DNA from: Clostridia bacterium
GTDB lineage: Bacteria > Bacillota > Clostridia > Christensenellales > Borkfalkiaceae
NCBI GenBank assembly: GCA_017507005.1
Contig: JAFWBT010000005.1
Coordinates: forward strand, 1-60,481
Direction: 5' to 3'
Length of the DNA stretch: 60,481 bases
The position numbers were made by a program, and so were the translations under genes. Position 1 is the first letter of the stretch. Each line of letters opens with the position of its first letter. Shown here piece by piece: positions 9,071 through 18,583 of the stretch. The notes under the pieces are model-generated. The model did not search any database and was not told the DNA's origin. It worked only from the letters and a program-made list of their open reading frames with translations.

Positions 9071-11245
9071 ATGATAGCGGAAGTTATCGTCGATATCGCG
9101 GCAGGCGAAACGGACAGGATATTCGATTATCTTTGTGACGACGACACGGTAGCCGGAACGCGCGTTCGCGCGCCGTTCGGTGGTAAGACCGTGCCGGGCT
9201 TTGTTATGCGCGTAAAAACGACGACGAACGTACCTGCAAACAAACTGAAAAAAGTATTGCCCTGCCCTGACGAATTGCCTGCGCTCACCCCCGAATGTTT
9301 GGCTTTGGCGGAAAAATTAACGGCGCGCTATCGCGTACCAAAAGCGTTGACGCTTCGGCTGTTTTTGCCGGCGGAAATGCGTACGGGCAAGGTGCGCGAA
9401 TTGACGAAAAATTACGCGAGCCTGCTCGTGCCCGTGGCAGAGATGCAGCTTTCCAAAACGGCGAAAAACCAACGCGGCGCGGCGGAATATTTACAGCAAA
9501 ACGGCAAGACGGATTGCGCGTATTTGAACAACGCTTTCCCCGGCGGCGTGGCGGCGCTCGAAAAAAAAGGCTACGTTGCGATTACGAAAGAACAGATTTT
9601 GCGCGATCCCTACAAAGACGTTTCGCAAGAGCACGTCACGCGCGTTTTGACGGCAGACCAGCAACGCGCGGTGGAGATAATCGGCTCGGACGAGCGTACG
9701 GTGCAGCTGTTGCACGGCGTAACGGGGAGCGGTAAAACGGAAATTTACCTCTCTCTTATCGCCAAATGCTTGAAAGAGGGCAAAAGCTCGATTTTCCTTG
9801 TGCCGGAAATTTCTTTGACGCCGCAAATGTTGGCGCAACTGCGCGCGCGGTTTGGAAAGCAAGCGGCGATATTGCACAGCGGGCTTTCGGCAGGCGAGCG
9901 GTTTGACGAGTGGTGGCGGTTGCGTACGGGCGAGGCGAAGATTGCCATTGGCGCGAGGAGCGCTATCTTTTCGCCGCTAGAAAATTTGGGCGTAATCATC
10001 ATTGACGAGGAGCACGATTCCAGCTATTCCAGCGAGACGGCGCCGCGGTATAACACCTTTGACGTAGCGCTGTTGCGCGCGAAAAAGAACGGGTGCAAGC
10101 TGGTGCTAGGTAGCGCAACGCCGTCCACGGACACCTACAAACGCGCCAAGGATGGAGAGTTTTCGCTGATTCGTTTGGAAAAGCGTATCAACAAACGCCC
10201 GTTGCCTGAAATCGTGATTGCGGATATGCGCCGAGAAGTGCGCCGCGGCAACAATACGGCGTTTTCGGGTGCGCTGAAAGAGGAAATAGAAAAATGTCTC
10301 ACCGAGGGCAATCAAGCGATACTGTTTTTAAATCGTCGCGGGTATTCGCAAACGGTGATTTGTAAGGAATGCGGCTACGTTGCAAAATGCGAGGCTTGCG
10401 ACGTATCGCTCACCTATCATAGAGAAGAAAACTGTCTTAAATGCCATTATTGCGGTATGAAATACAATCCGCTTTCCGCTTGTCCTGAATGCGGCGGCGT
10501 GCGATTAACGTACGCAGGCACGGGCACGCAACGAATCGCGGCGGAGCTGCAAAAGCTGTACCCCGCGGCGCGGATTTTGCGTATGGACAACGACACGACG
10601 AGTGGCAAAGAGGGGCATTATAAGATATTAAAGGCGTTCGGGGAAAAGAAAGCGGATATCCTTGTCGGCACGCAGATGATTGCTAAAGGACACGATTTCC
10701 CGTCCGTAACCCTCGTTGGGATTTTGGACGCGGATATGAGTCTGCATTTTTCCGATTATCGCAGTGGCGAGCGTACTTTCCAGCTGTTGACGCAGGTGGC
10801 AGGGCGTAGCGGCAGAGCGGAGGAAAAGGGCAAGGTCGTTTTGCAGACGTTCGATCCTGAAAACGACGTGTTGCGGTTTGCGGTGCGGTACGATTACGAA
10901 GGTTTTTACGAAAACGAAATTTCCCTGCGCGCGGCGATGGCGTTCCCGCCTTTTTCCAAAATCGTGCGGGTGCTAGTGACGGGCGAGGACGATAAAAAGA
11001 CAATAGAGGCGTTGCGCGAGGTGTACGTTGCGTTGGAAAAACTGTATACGGACAACCCCGAAAAATTCCTTTTTTTCAACAAAATGCGCGCACCTATCAA
11101 GCGTATTCAAAACAAGCACCGCTATCAGGTGCTGATGAGGTTGTCAGATACGAGCGTTTTGCCCGAAATCTATAACGCCTGCGCGGAAGCAAGGACGCGC
11201 GACGTGTTGGTGAGCGTGGAAGAAAACCCCACGAATTTAAGTTGA
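9071..11245 (+). CDS. priA: Primosomal protein N' (replication restart helicase PriA)
   Basis: 724 residues. The N-terminal DNA-binding domain (~1-105) starts AEVIVDIAAGETDRIFDY. The helicase core has Walker A GVTGSGKTE (~217-225) and Walker B DEEHD. A zinc region carries eight cysteines in four CxxC pairs (CKECGY, CEACD, CHYCG, CPECGG). The C-terminal helicase half includes GTQMIAKGHDFP and QVAGRSGR. PriA reloads the replisome at stalled forks. GGGAGAAAAGGG precedes ATG 9071. No anomalies. Confidence 0.96.
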   Translation: MIAEVIVDIAAGETDRIFDYLCDDDTVAGTRVRAPFGGKTVPGFVMRVKTTTNVPANKLKKVLPCPDELPALTPECLALAEKLTARYRVPKALTLRLFLPAEMRTGKVRELTKNYASLLVPVAEMQLSKTAKNQRGAAEYLQQNGKTDCAYLNNAFPGGVAALEKKGYVAITKEQILRDPYKDVSQEHVTRVLTADQQRAVEIIGSDERTVQLLHGVTGSGKTEIYLSLIAKCLKEGKSSIFLVPEISLTPQMLAQLRARFGKQAAILHSGLSAGERFDEWWRLRTGEAKIAIGARSAIFSPLENLGVIIIDEEHDSSYSSETAPRYNTFDVALLRAKKNGCKLVLGSATPSTDTYKRAKDGEFSLIRLEKRINKRPLPEIVIADMRREVRRGNNTAFSGALKEEIEKCLTEGNQAILFLNRRGYSQTVICKECGYVAKCEACDVSLTYHREENCLKCHYCGMKYNPLSACPECGGVRLTYAGTGTQRIAAELQKLYPAARILRMDNDTTSGKEGHYKILKAFGEKKADILVGTQMIAKGHDFPSVTLVGILDADMSLHFSDYRSGERTFQLLTQVAGRSGRAEEKGKVVLQTFDPENDVLRFAVRYDYEGFYENEISLRAAMAFPPFSKIVRVLVTGEDDKKTIEALREVYVALEKLYTDNPEKFLFFNKMRAPIKRIQNKHRYQVLMRLSDTSVLPEIYNACAEARTRDVLVSVEENPTNLS

Positions 11246-11344
11246 TGATAAAATAGATAAAGGATTAAAAAATATTACGGAATATATGGACAAACGTAGG
11301 AGTTTGTTATAAGTTTTTAGGCGAAAGAGAGGAGAATAGAAAAA

Positions 11345-11800
11345 ATGGCGATTAGAGAAGTGGTGCAGGTCGGCGACGACGTATTAAGACAAAAATGTTT
11401 CCCCGTCGAGGCGTTTGACGAAAAGCTGTGGACGCTGTTAGACGATATGAAAGACACGGTGAAAATGGAGCAGGGCGCAGGGCTTGCCGCGCCGCAGATT
11501 GGCATTTTGCGCCGCGTAGCCGTCGTGGACGTGGACGAGGGATATTACGAATTTATCAATCCCACCATTTTAATCCAAAAAGGCGAACAGACGGGCTGGG
11601 AGGGCTGTCTTTCCGTGCGCGGTAAGAGCGGCATTGTGTCCCGTCCTATGAAAGTGAAAGTATCCTATTTCGACCGTAACGGTGAAAAACAGCTGTTGCA
11701 GGCGAAAGGTTTTTTTGCGCGCGCGATTTGTCACGAGCTCGATCATCTCGACGGCGTTTTGTATATCGACAAAGCGACGCATATTGAAAAATCGGAGTGA
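11345..11800 (+). CDS. def: Peptide deformylase
   Basis: 151 residues; removes the formyl group from the N-terminal methionine of new proteins. The three family motifs are present: GAGLAAPQIG, EGCLSV and HELDHLDG, giving the metal ligands Cys and two His plus the catalytic Glu. In HELDHLDG the third residue is Leu and the fourth Asp, an accepted variant. GAGAGGAGAAT precedes ATG 11345. Paired with fmt downstream, as usual. Confidence 0.95.
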   Translation: MAIREVVQVGDDVLRQKCFPVEAFDEKLWTLLDDMKDTVKMEQGAGLAAPQIGILRRVAVVDVDEGYYEFINPTILIQKGEQTGWEGCLSVRGKSGIVSRPMKVKVSYFDRNGEKQLLQAKGFFARAICHELDHLDGVLYIDKATHIEKSE

Positions 11801-11810
11801 GAGGATAAAA

Positions 11811-11914
11811 AGTGAAATTGCTACGCAGTGAAGTTTTTCACTTTTAAATAAAAACTTCACTTTGCTAAAAAGCAAAACTTCACTCGCTCTGCGAACTTCA
11901 CTCAAAAAATTGCG
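11811..11914 (+). repeat. Cluster of GTGAAGT/ACTTCAC inverted repeats
   Basis: The def-fmt gap contains repeated AGTGAAGTTTTTCACT, AACTTCACTTTGC, AAAACTTCACTC and CGCTCTGCGAACTTCAC. Multiple overlapping hairpins are possible, including the tri-loop CGC-TCT-GCG. It looks like an intergenic repeat element inserted between two coupled genes. No second full copy is seen in the window. Confidence 0.6.
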
Positions 11915-11924
11915 AGGTGGATTT

Positions 11925-12875
11925 ATGAAAATCATCTTTGCCGGCACGCCCGATTTTGCGGTGCTGCCTTTGAAAAAATTGCACGAAATCGGTGCGAAAA
12001 TCGTTGCCGTCGTCACCCAAATCGACAAGCCGCAGGGCAGAAAAGGCGTGTTGACGCCGCCGCCTGTCAAAATGGCTGCTATCGAGTTGGGTATTCCCGT
12101 GTTACAGCCCGAAAAAATAAAAGAGGACGTGGAAACGTTGCGCGCGCTTAACGCGGATATGATGATCACCTGCGCTTACGGGCAAATTTTAACGCAAGCG
12201 GTGCTTGATTGTTTCCCCAAAGGCGTATGGAATATCCACGCGGGGCTGTTGCCGAAATACCGCGGCGCGTCGCCTATCCAAAGCTGTATTTTAAACGGTG
12301 AAACGGAAACGGGCGTGTCGATTATGAAAACGGAATTAGGGCTTGATTGCGGCGACGTTTTATGCGTGGAAAAGACGCCGATTACCCAAACGGAAACGTA
12401 CGGCGAGCTGTCCGATAGGCTTTCTCAAATAGGCGCGGATTTAATCGTGCGGGCGTATGAAATTTTACAAAAAGGCGAGTACACGCTCACGCCGCAGGGC
12501 GATACGGGCGTGAACGTCGTTAGAAAAATCAATAAAGAACACGCGAAAATCGATTTTTCCAAAACCCAAAGCGAAATCGTCAATCTCGTTCGGGGGATGA
12601 ACCCTGCGCCCGTGGCGTATACCGAGCTTGACGGCAATAAAATCAACGTATATCTTGCGGAAGCGGCAACGCTTAATGACGAAGAACAATCGTCGTGGCA
12701 AGGGGCAAAAATCGGCGAAGTGCTTTCGGATAAGCCCAAGCGCGGTTTGCTCGTCAAATGCGCGGACGGCGCGGTGAAACTGACGCAGGTGCAGGCGGCG
12801 GGCGGCAAACGCATTAGCGGCGGCGATTTCCTCAACGGCAGAAAAGCGGAAAAAGGTCAGGTGTTCACATGCTGA
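11925..12875 (+). CDS. fmt: Methionyl-tRNA formyltransferase
   Basis: 316 residues; formylates initiator Met-tRNA with 10-formyl-THF. MKIIFAGTPDFAVLPL opens the Rossmann catalytic domain. The HAGLLPKYRGASPIQ segment holds the formyl-THF site (the SLLP-like loop). The C-terminal OB-like tRNA-binding domain follows from about residue 205. The frame is open upstream to 11862 but GAGGTGG lies before ATG 11925, which also gives the family's usual length. The stop overlaps the rsmB start by 7 bp, implying translational coupling. Confidence 0.95.
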   Translation: MKIIFAGTPDFAVLPLKKLHEIGAKIVAVVTQIDKPQGRKGVLTPPPVKMAAIELGIPVLQPEKIKEDVETLRALNADMMITCAYGQILTQAVLDCFPKGVWNIHAGLLPKYRGASPIQSCILNGETETGVSIMKTELGLDCGDVLCVEKTPITQTETYGELSDRLSQIGADLIVRAYEILQKGEYTLTPQGDTGVNVVRKINKEHAKIDFSKTQSEIVNLVRGMNPAPVAYTELDGNKINVYLAEAATLNDEEQSSWQGAKIGEVLSDKPKRGLLVKCADGAVKLTQVQAAGGKRISGGDFLNGRKAEKGQVFTC

Positions 12876-14101
12876 GCAATCCCGTATACGATCCCTTTCA
12901 AATCCTAACGAAAATATATTCAGACGGCGCGCACGTAAAGCAGGCGATTGCGGATACCTATATCGAAGAACAATACCGCGCGCGGACGGTGCGTATCGTC
13001 TACGGCGTGCTGGAAAACGACGGTTATTTCGATTTTTGTATTCGCCATTACGCGCCCAAAGCGCCAAAGCTTGCCGTGCGTACGATTTTAAAAATATCGC
13101 TGTATATGTTGCTGTTTATGGAGAAAAAGCGGTATATGATCACCGATTGCGCCGTCGATCTTTGTAAAAAATTAGGCAAAAGCGGCGTCAGCGGTTTTGT
13201 CAACGCGTTTTTGCGGCGGTTTGACAAGGCGGCGGTGGACGAGGCGTTGCCCAAGGGCGCAGAGGGAACGGCAATAAGGCTGTCCTATCCCTTGTATGCG
13301 TATAAATGGCTGAAAAAGGAATACGGCGACAGAGCGGAACAAATCGCGGCGGCGCGCTCGGCAGGGGTGTCCGTACGCTTTGAACGAGGCGAAGAAAAGT
13401 ATGAGGAAAAGCCGCATATCAAAACGCCGTTTGCGAATAATTATATCTTTGAAAACTTCGTGCGTGACGAGGGCTTTGACGAGGGCGAATACACCTTTCA
13501 ATCGGTGGGCAGTATCGCGATATGCGATTGCGTTGCGCCGTGTGAAGAACTGCTAGATAGCTGCGCCGCGCCGGGCGGTAAATCGGTGTTGCTTGCGAAA
13601 AAATGCAAGAACGTGACGTCGTTCGAGCTGCACGCGCACCGCGTAGAGCTGATACGGCAATACAAAGAGCGTATGGGCGTAACGAACGTACGCGAATACC
13701 AAAAAGACAGCGCGCTGTTCGATAGCGCGTACGAGGAAAAATTCGACGCGGTGCTGTGCGACGCGCCTTGTTCGGGGTATGGCACGGTGAGCGAAAATCC
13801 CGACATAAAGCTGTTTAGAAAGGAGAGCGATTTTGCGGCGCTAGAAAAAATGCAAATGGATATATTGTCCAACGTCAGCCGCTACGTAAAAAAGGGCGGC
13901 GCGCTGTATTATTCCACCTGCTCGCTGTTTGAAAGAGAGAACGATAAAACGGTGGAAAAGTTCTTAAACACCCACGCGGAGTTCACGGTGGAGCCGTTAG
14001 ACAGTCCGTTGTGTCACGAGAAAAAACGATACGGCTTGCAATTTCTGCCCGATACCGCGTACGGCGCAGGCTTTTACGTGTGCAAACTGATAAAACGTTA
14101 A
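12869..14101 (+). CDS. rsmB: 16S rRNA (cytosine-5) methyltransferase RsmB
   Basis: 410 residues. The N-terminal NusB-like RNA-binding domain (~1-130) precedes a Rossmann methyltransferase. AdoMet-binding loop DSCAAPGGKSVLLA, then CDAPCSGYGTVSENPD with one catalytic Cys and YYSTCSLFEREN with the other. RsmB methylates C967 (E. coli numbering) of 16S rRNA. The start overlaps fmt by 7 bp; no separate ribosome-binding site is obvious, consistent with coupled translation. Confidence 0.93.
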   Translation: MLSNPVYDPFQILTKIYSDGAHVKQAIADTYIEEQYRARTVRIVYGVLENDGYFDFCIRHYAPKAPKLAVRTILKISLYMLLFMEKKRYMITDCAVDLCKKLGKSGVSGFVNAFLRRFDKAAVDEALPKGAEGTAIRLSYPLYAYKWLKKEYGDRAEQIAAARSAGVSVRFERGEEKYEEKPHIKTPFANNYIFENFVRDEGFDEGEYTFQSVGSIAICDCVAPCEELLDSCAAPGGKSVLLAKKCKNVTSFELHAHRVELIRQYKERMGVTNVREYQKDSALFDSAYEEKFDAVLCDAPCSGYGTVSENPDIKLFRKESDFAALEKMQMDILSNVSRYVKKGGALYYSTCSLFERENDKTVEKFLNTHAEFTVEPLDSPLCHEKKRYGLQFLPDTAYGAGFYVCKLIKR

Positions 14102-14170
14102 GGCAGAGAAAGGCAAGGCTACAAAAAGTCTACAAAGAAGAACGTTCCTAAAAAGGAGTGCAAAACGAGT

Positions 14171-15244
14171 ATGAAAAAGATATTACAAGATTTATCGTAT
14201 GCAGAGCTGGAAACGCTCGTTTTGTCGCTTGGCGAGAAAAAGTTCCGCGCGAAACAGCTGTACGAGGGCTTGATGCAAGGGAAAACGATTTCACAGATTT
14301 CCTCGCTGTCCAAGGCGTTTAAAGAACGGCTGTTAGAGGAATACGAGGACGAAACGGTGCGGATAAAGGAAACGTTTTTTTCCTCGGACGGAACGGAAAA
14401 ATATCTCTTTGAATACGCCGACGGAAACCTCGTCGAGGGCGTGCTGATGAAATATAAATACGGCTATACGCAATGCGTTTCCACGCAGGTGGGTTGCCGT
14501 ATGGGCTGTAAATTTTGCGCCTCTACGTTGAACGGCTTGATTCGGAATTTGACGGCAGGGGAGATTTTGTCGCAAATCCTTATCGTCAACGCGTTGCATA
14601 AAAAGGACGTTGTCGGGCAAGGCAAAGAGGCGCGTGCCGTCACCAACGTTGTGTTGATGGGCAGCGGCGAGCCGCTGGATAATTACGACGAAGTGATAAA
14701 ATTTTTACGTAACGTCACGGCAGAGGGTGGCGTGTGTATCAGCGCGCGGAATATATCCCTTTCCACCTGCGGTATCGTGCCGAAGATGTACGAGCTAGCG
14801 GCGGAGGGTTTGCCCTTGAATCTCACCGTGTCGTTGCACGCAACGAACGACGTGGATAGGGCGCGGACAATGCCCGTTGCTAAGGCGTATAAGATAGACG
14901 AAATCTTAAAGGCGTGCGAGCATTATTTCAAAAAAACGGGCAGAAGATATTATTTTGAATATACCCTTATCGAGGGCGAAAATTGCGACGAGGAACACGC
15001 AAAAGCGTTGATAACGCTGTTAAAAGGCAAGCCTTGTCACGTGAATTTGATTCGTCTGAACGAAGTGAAAGAACGCTCTCTAAAAGCGCTCGGGGATAAA
15101 GAAGCGTATCGGTTTTTGGGTATGTTGGAAAAGGGCGGCTTGTCTGCAACGTTGCGCCGTCAAATCGGCGTGGATATCGGCGGCGCGTGCGGTCAGCTCC
15201 GTGCAAGCTATTTGGAGGAAACGGAAAACCATGACGAATCATGA
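14171..15244 (+). CDS. rlmN: Dual-specificity rRNA/tRNA adenosine C2 methyltransferase RlmN
   Basis: 357 residues; radical SAM enzyme methylating A2503 of 23S rRNA and A37 of tRNAs. The cluster motif is CRMGCKFC (C-x3-C-x2-C). FCASTLNGLIRNLTAGEI and MGSGEPLDNYDEV are family-specific. A C-terminal Cys in GGACGQLRA is the expected methyl-carrying partner. AAAAGGAGTG precedes ATG 14171. In Bacillus, prpC-prkC-rsgA follow; here a YgjV-type membrane protein and rpe follow instead. Confidence 0.96.
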   Translation: MKKILQDLSYAELETLVLSLGEKKFRAKQLYEGLMQGKTISQISSLSKAFKERLLEEYEDETVRIKETFFSSDGTEKYLFEYADGNLVEGVLMKYKYGYTQCVSTQVGCRMGCKFCASTLNGLIRNLTAGEILSQILIVNALHKKDVVGQGKEARAVTNVVLMGSGEPLDNYDEVIKFLRNVTAEGGVCISARNISLSTCGIVPKMYELAAEGLPLNLTVSLHATNDVDRARTMPVAKAYKIDEILKACEHYFKKTGRRYYFEYTLIEGENCDEEHAKALITLLKGKPCHVNLIRLNEVKERSLKALGDKEAYRFLGMLEKGGLSATLRRQIGVDIGGACGQLRASYLEETENHDES

Positions 15245-15794
15245 ATGGTCGCTGATTGTCAGCTTCGTGGCAATGGTCTTAATTGCGTCTAGCTATTTTC
15301 ATAAAAAGAAAAGCTTGTATTTATTGTTTCAGTCGATAGGCATTGTGTTTTTGATGGCGTCCTATTTATTCGACGGCTCGTATTTTGCAATGATAGGGCT
15401 AGTGGTGGGGCTGACGCGCGTGTTGGTGTATTATTACTACGAAAAGCGGGATAAAACAGCGCCGCTATTTTGGCCGTTCATATTTACAGGCTTGACGATA
15501 GTGGTGTATTTAATCGTCAACGTTGGGATTTTACATAGCGTTAAATTTGAGGATATCGTGTATTTAACGGCGCTCGCCTTTTATGCGTTCACTTTCCGCA
15601 TACGGGATTTGGAAACGATGCGATATATGGTGACGATTCCCACGGCGTTGTCGGTGCTGTATAACGTTTTAATTGGCGCGACGGTATTCGTGATTATATC
15701 GTACGTGTTCGAACTGGGCGCGAATATTGTTTCTATATTAAAATATCACGTATTTGGGAAAGACAAGAAATCCCACAGCGAGCAATCGCGGTGA
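15231..15794 (+). CDS. YgjV-family inner membrane protein
   Basis: About 187 residues with five to six hydrophobic segments, including SLIVSFVAMVLIASSYF (~7-23), LLFQSIGIVFLMASYLF (~32-48), an FIFTGLTIVVYLIVNVGI segment and a final TVFVIISYVFEL. The arrangement resembles the YgjV/Imp membrane family of unknown function. ATG 15231 lies 14 bp inside the end of rlmN after a GGAGG motif, so translation is probably coupled. An earlier ATG at 15201 lacks a better site. A role is not known. Confidence 0.65.
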   Translation: MTNHEWSLIVSFVAMVLIASSYFHKKKSLYLLFQSIGIVFLMASYLFDGSYFAMIGLVVGLTRVLVYYYYEKRDKTAPLFWPFIFTGLTIVVYLIVNVGILHSVKFEDIVYLTALAFYAFTFRIRDLETMRYMVTIPTALSVLYNVLIGATVFVIISYVFELGANIVSILKYHVFGKDKKSHSEQSR

Positions 15795-15827
15795 GAAACA
15801 AATAAAAATAAACAGGAGATAAAGGAT

Positions 15828-16481
15828 ATGAAAAACGTAAAGATTGCGCCGTCGATACTGTCGGCTGACTTCTCGAAAATGGGCGAGGAAGTGCGCTCCC
15901 TCGAAACGTGCGGCGCGGACGTCGTGCATTGCGACGTTATGGACGGCGTGTTCGTCAATAACATCACGTTCGGTATTAAAATGGTGGAGGATATCCGCAA
16001 ACATACCACTCTGCCGCTTGATTGCCATCTTATGATCGTGCATCCCGAAAAGTACGTGGAACGCTTTGCAAAGGCAGGCGCGGACATTATCACCGTGCAT
16101 TGGGAGGCTTGTCAAGACAATCTTAAAGAAGTGCTCGAGCTTATCAAATCCACGGGCGTAAAATGCGGTGCGGTTATCAATCCCGACACCCCCGTAGACA
16201 AAATCCGCGACGTGATAACCCTTTGCGATATGGTGCTGGTGATGAGCGTATTCCCTGGCTTTGGCGGTCAGAAATTTATACCGTCGGCGCTGGACAAATT
16301 GCGTGAAATTCGCGCGATTATCGACGCGAGCGGCAAGGCTATCGATTTGGAAATCGACGGTGGCGTAACGGCGGAAAACGTAGAGGAGATTAAGGCGGCG
16401 GGCGCGAACGTAATCGTTGCAGGCAGCGCCGTATTCAAGGCGGAGGACCGCGCTGCAACCATTGCGAAGCTCAAAGCATAA
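15828..16481 (+). CDS. rpe: Ribulose-phosphate 3-epimerase
   Basis: 217 residues; interconverts ribulose-5-phosphate and xylulose-5-phosphate. A TIM barrel with KIAPSILSADF, the metal-binding HCDVMDGVFV, DCHLMIVHPEKY, MSVFPGFGGQKF and the closing phosphate grip DGGVTAENV / IVAGSAVFKA. AGGAGATAAAGGAT precedes ATG 15828. It keeps its usual place after rlmN, although the intervening phosphatase, kinase and GTPase genes are absent. Confidence 0.96.
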   Translation: MKNVKIAPSILSADFSKMGEEVRSLETCGADVVHCDVMDGVFVNNITFGIKMVEDIRKHTTLPLDCHLMIVHPEKYVERFAKAGADIITVHWEACQDNLKEVLELIKSTGVKCGAVINPDTPVDKIRDVITLCDMVLVMSVFPGFGGQKFIPSALDKLREIRAIIDASGKAIDLEIDGGVTAENVEEIKAAGANVIVAGSAVFKAEDRAATIAKLKA

Positions 16482-16508
16482 GAGGACGTAGGCATAGCAG
16501 GTGTGGAT

Positions 16509-17957
16509 ATGCAAAAAGTAAAAGCTAAAATAGATTTTACGGAGGGGAAAATCTTTTTCAAGCTCCTCCGTTTTATTCTGCCGATAGTGGCAACGAATTT
16601 GTTGCAGATGTTTTATAACGCGGCGGATATGATGGTCGTCAGCTTGTCGTCCGAGGCGAACGCCGTCGGGGCAATCGGCACGACTGGCTCGTTTATTCAT
16701 TTGATATTAAACATATTTATCGGTTTTTCAGTGGGCGCGAATATCGTCGTGGCGCGAGAAATCGGCTCGAAAAATAAAGAAAAAACCCAAAAAGCCGTAC
16801 ATACTTCCTTGTTTATGGCAGGGCTTTTTGGGTTGTTGGGTATGACGATAGGGCTGTGTGTGTCTCGTCCCGTTCTGCACGCTATGGGCGGCGAGGGAAA
16901 GCTCTTGACGCTCGCCGTTAAATACACCGATATCTATTTCCTTGGCGTGCCGTTTTTGGCGTTGACGAATTTCCTTATCGCGATTTTCCGCGCTAAGGGC
17001 GACGCGAAAACGCCGCTCGTCGTATTGACGAGTACGGGCGTTTTGAACGTGGGGCTGAATTTATTTTTCGTGTTGGTGATGGATATGTCGGTGGAGGGCG
17101 TAGCCTTAGCAACGTCGATTGCGAACGCGGCGTCGTTCGTGGTATTGTTATTAAAACTGCGGAAAGACCAAGACTACACTACGTTTTCGTTTAGGCGTTT
17201 AAAGATGGACAAAGCGGCGTTTTTCGATATTTTCTCGAACGGCGCACCGGCAGGGATACAAGGAGCATTGTTCTCGCTGTCGAACGTGTTGATTCAATCG
17301 TCTATCGTAACGGTAAACAATAACGTTTGTCCGCCTACGCAATATGACGTAGCACCGATAGTCAACGGCAGTGCGGCGGCAGCCAATATCGAGGGATTTG
17401 TCTATACGGCAATGAACGCCGTATATCAAGGTGCAATCACTGCCACCAGTCAAAACATGGGGGCAAAAAAGATTTCGCGTATAAAGAAAATTATGTATTG
17501 CTGTTTTGTGCTGGTAACGGCGATAGGCGTGTTGACGTCGGGGGTTGCGTTACTGTTTAGAAAACCGTTGTTAGGGCTGTATGGTGTAAAAGACGGCGGG
17601 GCGGGGAGTATTGCCGCTATCGCAATGCAAGCCGCAACGTTGCGTTTGGAATATATATGTATACCGTATTTCTTGTGCGGCATTATGGATATATGCACGG
17701 GCGTGCTGCGCGGTATGGGTAAGTCGGTGACGTCGATGCTCATTTCCCTTATCGGGGCGTGTTTGCTCCGTATTATATGGCTGTGGACGGTGTTTCCTAG
17801 CTCGCAGACGCTGCAAACGATTTTTATTTCCTATTCCGTAACGTGGATTATAACGGCGTTGACGGCGTTTATTATGATACAAGTGCTGTTAAAACGCGCG
17901 CTTAGCCGTGAAAAAGAAGAAATGCAAACAGCCGCATATGCGGTAAACCGCGAATAA
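16509..17957 (+). CDS. MATE family efflux transporter
   Basis: 482 residues with twelve predicted membrane segments in two similar halves. The first half shows LPIVATNLLQMFYNAADMMV, a classic MATE helix 1; the second half opens near NGAPAGIQGALFSLSNVLIQ. MATE proteins export cationic compounds using Na+ or H+ gradients; substrate unknown. AGG at 16499 gives ATG 16509 as the likely start; a GTG at 16503 is a less favoured alternative. It interrupts the ancestral rpe-rpmB neighbourhood. A terminator follows at 17978. Confidence 0.93.
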   Translation: MQKVKAKIDFTEGKIFFKLLRFILPIVATNLLQMFYNAADMMVVSLSSEANAVGAIGTTGSFIHLILNIFIGFSVGANIVVAREIGSKNKEKTQKAVHTSLFMAGLFGLLGMTIGLCVSRPVLHAMGGEGKLLTLAVKYTDIYFLGVPFLALTNFLIAIFRAKGDAKTPLVVLTSTGVLNVGLNLFFVLVMDMSVEGVALATSIANAASFVVLLLKLRKDQDYTTFSFRRLKMDKAAFFDIFSNGAPAGIQGALFSLSNVLIQSSIVTVNNNVCPPTQYDVAPIVNGSAAAANIEGFVYTAMNAVYQGAITATSQNMGAKKISRIKKIMYCCFVLVTAIGVLTSGVALLFRKPLLGLYGVKDGGAGSIAAIAMQAATLRLEYICIPYFLCGIMDICTGVLRGMGKSVTSMLISLIGACLLRIIWLWTVFPSSQTLQTIFISYSVTWIITALTAFIMIQVLLKRALSREKEEMQTAAYAVNRE

Positions 17958-17977
17958 TAAAACACGAAACGAAAAAA

Positions 17978-18015
17978 CGAGCCGAGAGGGGACTCCTTTC
18001 GGCTCGTTGTATTTT
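17978..18015 (+). terminator. Terminator after the MATE gene
   Basis: CGAGCCGA (17978-17985) pairs with TCGGCTCG (17999-18006), followed by a T-rich tail. Confidence 0.85.
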
Positions 18016-18040
18016 ACAGTATAGTATTTTGTAGTATTCT

Positions 18041-18052
18041 TACGCGCGCGTA
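18041..18052. repeat. 12-bp palindrome TACGCGCGCGTA
   Basis: A perfect self-complementary alternating purine-pyrimidine site in the gap between convergent MATE and rpmB transcripts. Function unknown. Confidence 0.5.
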
Positions 18053-18100
18053 TGCGTATTATATATAATGATATATAGCGTTGATTATAGCACAAAAAAA

Positions 18101-18124
18101 CCGATGTATCCACATCGGCTCTTT
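18101..18124. terminator. Bidirectional terminator at the end of rpmB
   Basis: CCGATGT (18101-18107) pairs with ACATCGG (18112-18118). A seven-A run on one side and a T run on the other make it work for rpmB (minus) and as a backup for the MATE transcript. Confidence 0.85.
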
Positions 18125-18149
18125 TTTAGCGCGTTAAGTAAAAAACAGA

Positions 18150-18341
18150 TTATTCAGCGTCTGCTTTTTTAAGAGTTCTGATGCATCTTGCGCAAACGTA
18201 ACCGTTCATTTCCTTGCCGTTTTCTACGTAGTCGATTTTCTGTACGTTTACTTTAAAACTTCTTCTCGTTTTACGGTTGGAGTGGCTAACGTTGTTGCCG
18301 GATGCCTGACCTTTACCGCAAATATTACATACTCTGGACAT
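18150..18341 (-). CDS. rpmB: 50S ribosomal protein L28 (zinc-binding form)
   Basis: 63 residues: [20 protein letters not shown] opens the protein, with two CxxC pairs (CNIC and CARC) that mark the zinc-binding C+ form. GGAGGTG six bases before ATG 18341 fixes the start over an in-frame GTG at 18350. It is divergent from yloU, as in Bacillus. Confidence 0.96.
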   Translation of the reverse strand: MSRVCNICGKGQASGNNVSHSNRKTRRSFKVNVQKIDYVENGKEMNGYVCARCIRTLKKADAE

Positions 18342-18442
18342 ATTAAACACCTCCGTTTTGGGTTATTTTTCCTTAATTTCAGCCGCCGTAGCGGCAAGTT
18401 GATTTTTCGCCCGAATAACTTCGGTACAAAACAAGCATAAAT

Positions 18443-18471
18443 AATATAGCATTTTTAATTAGAAAAAGCAA
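18443..18471 (-). promoter_or_regulatory. Promoter of rpmB
   Basis: On the minus strand TTGCTT (18471-18466), 17-nt spacer, TATATT (18448-18443). Confidence 0.65.
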
Positions 18472-18531
18472 TCAAAAATGAGCCTAAAAAAGGTAAAAAA
18501 TAAAAATTTTCCGAAAAAAATGAAAAAGTAC

Positions 18532-18560
18532 TTGCAAAATGCGCAGAAATAGTGTACAAT
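18532..18560 (+). promoter_or_regulatory. Promoter of yloU-yloV
   Basis: TTGCAA (18532-18537), 17-nt spacer, TACAAT (18555-18560). Transcription should start about 17 bases before the yloU ATG. Confidence 0.75.
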
Positions 18561-18583
18561 GAGAAAGTACTTGGAGAAAGATT

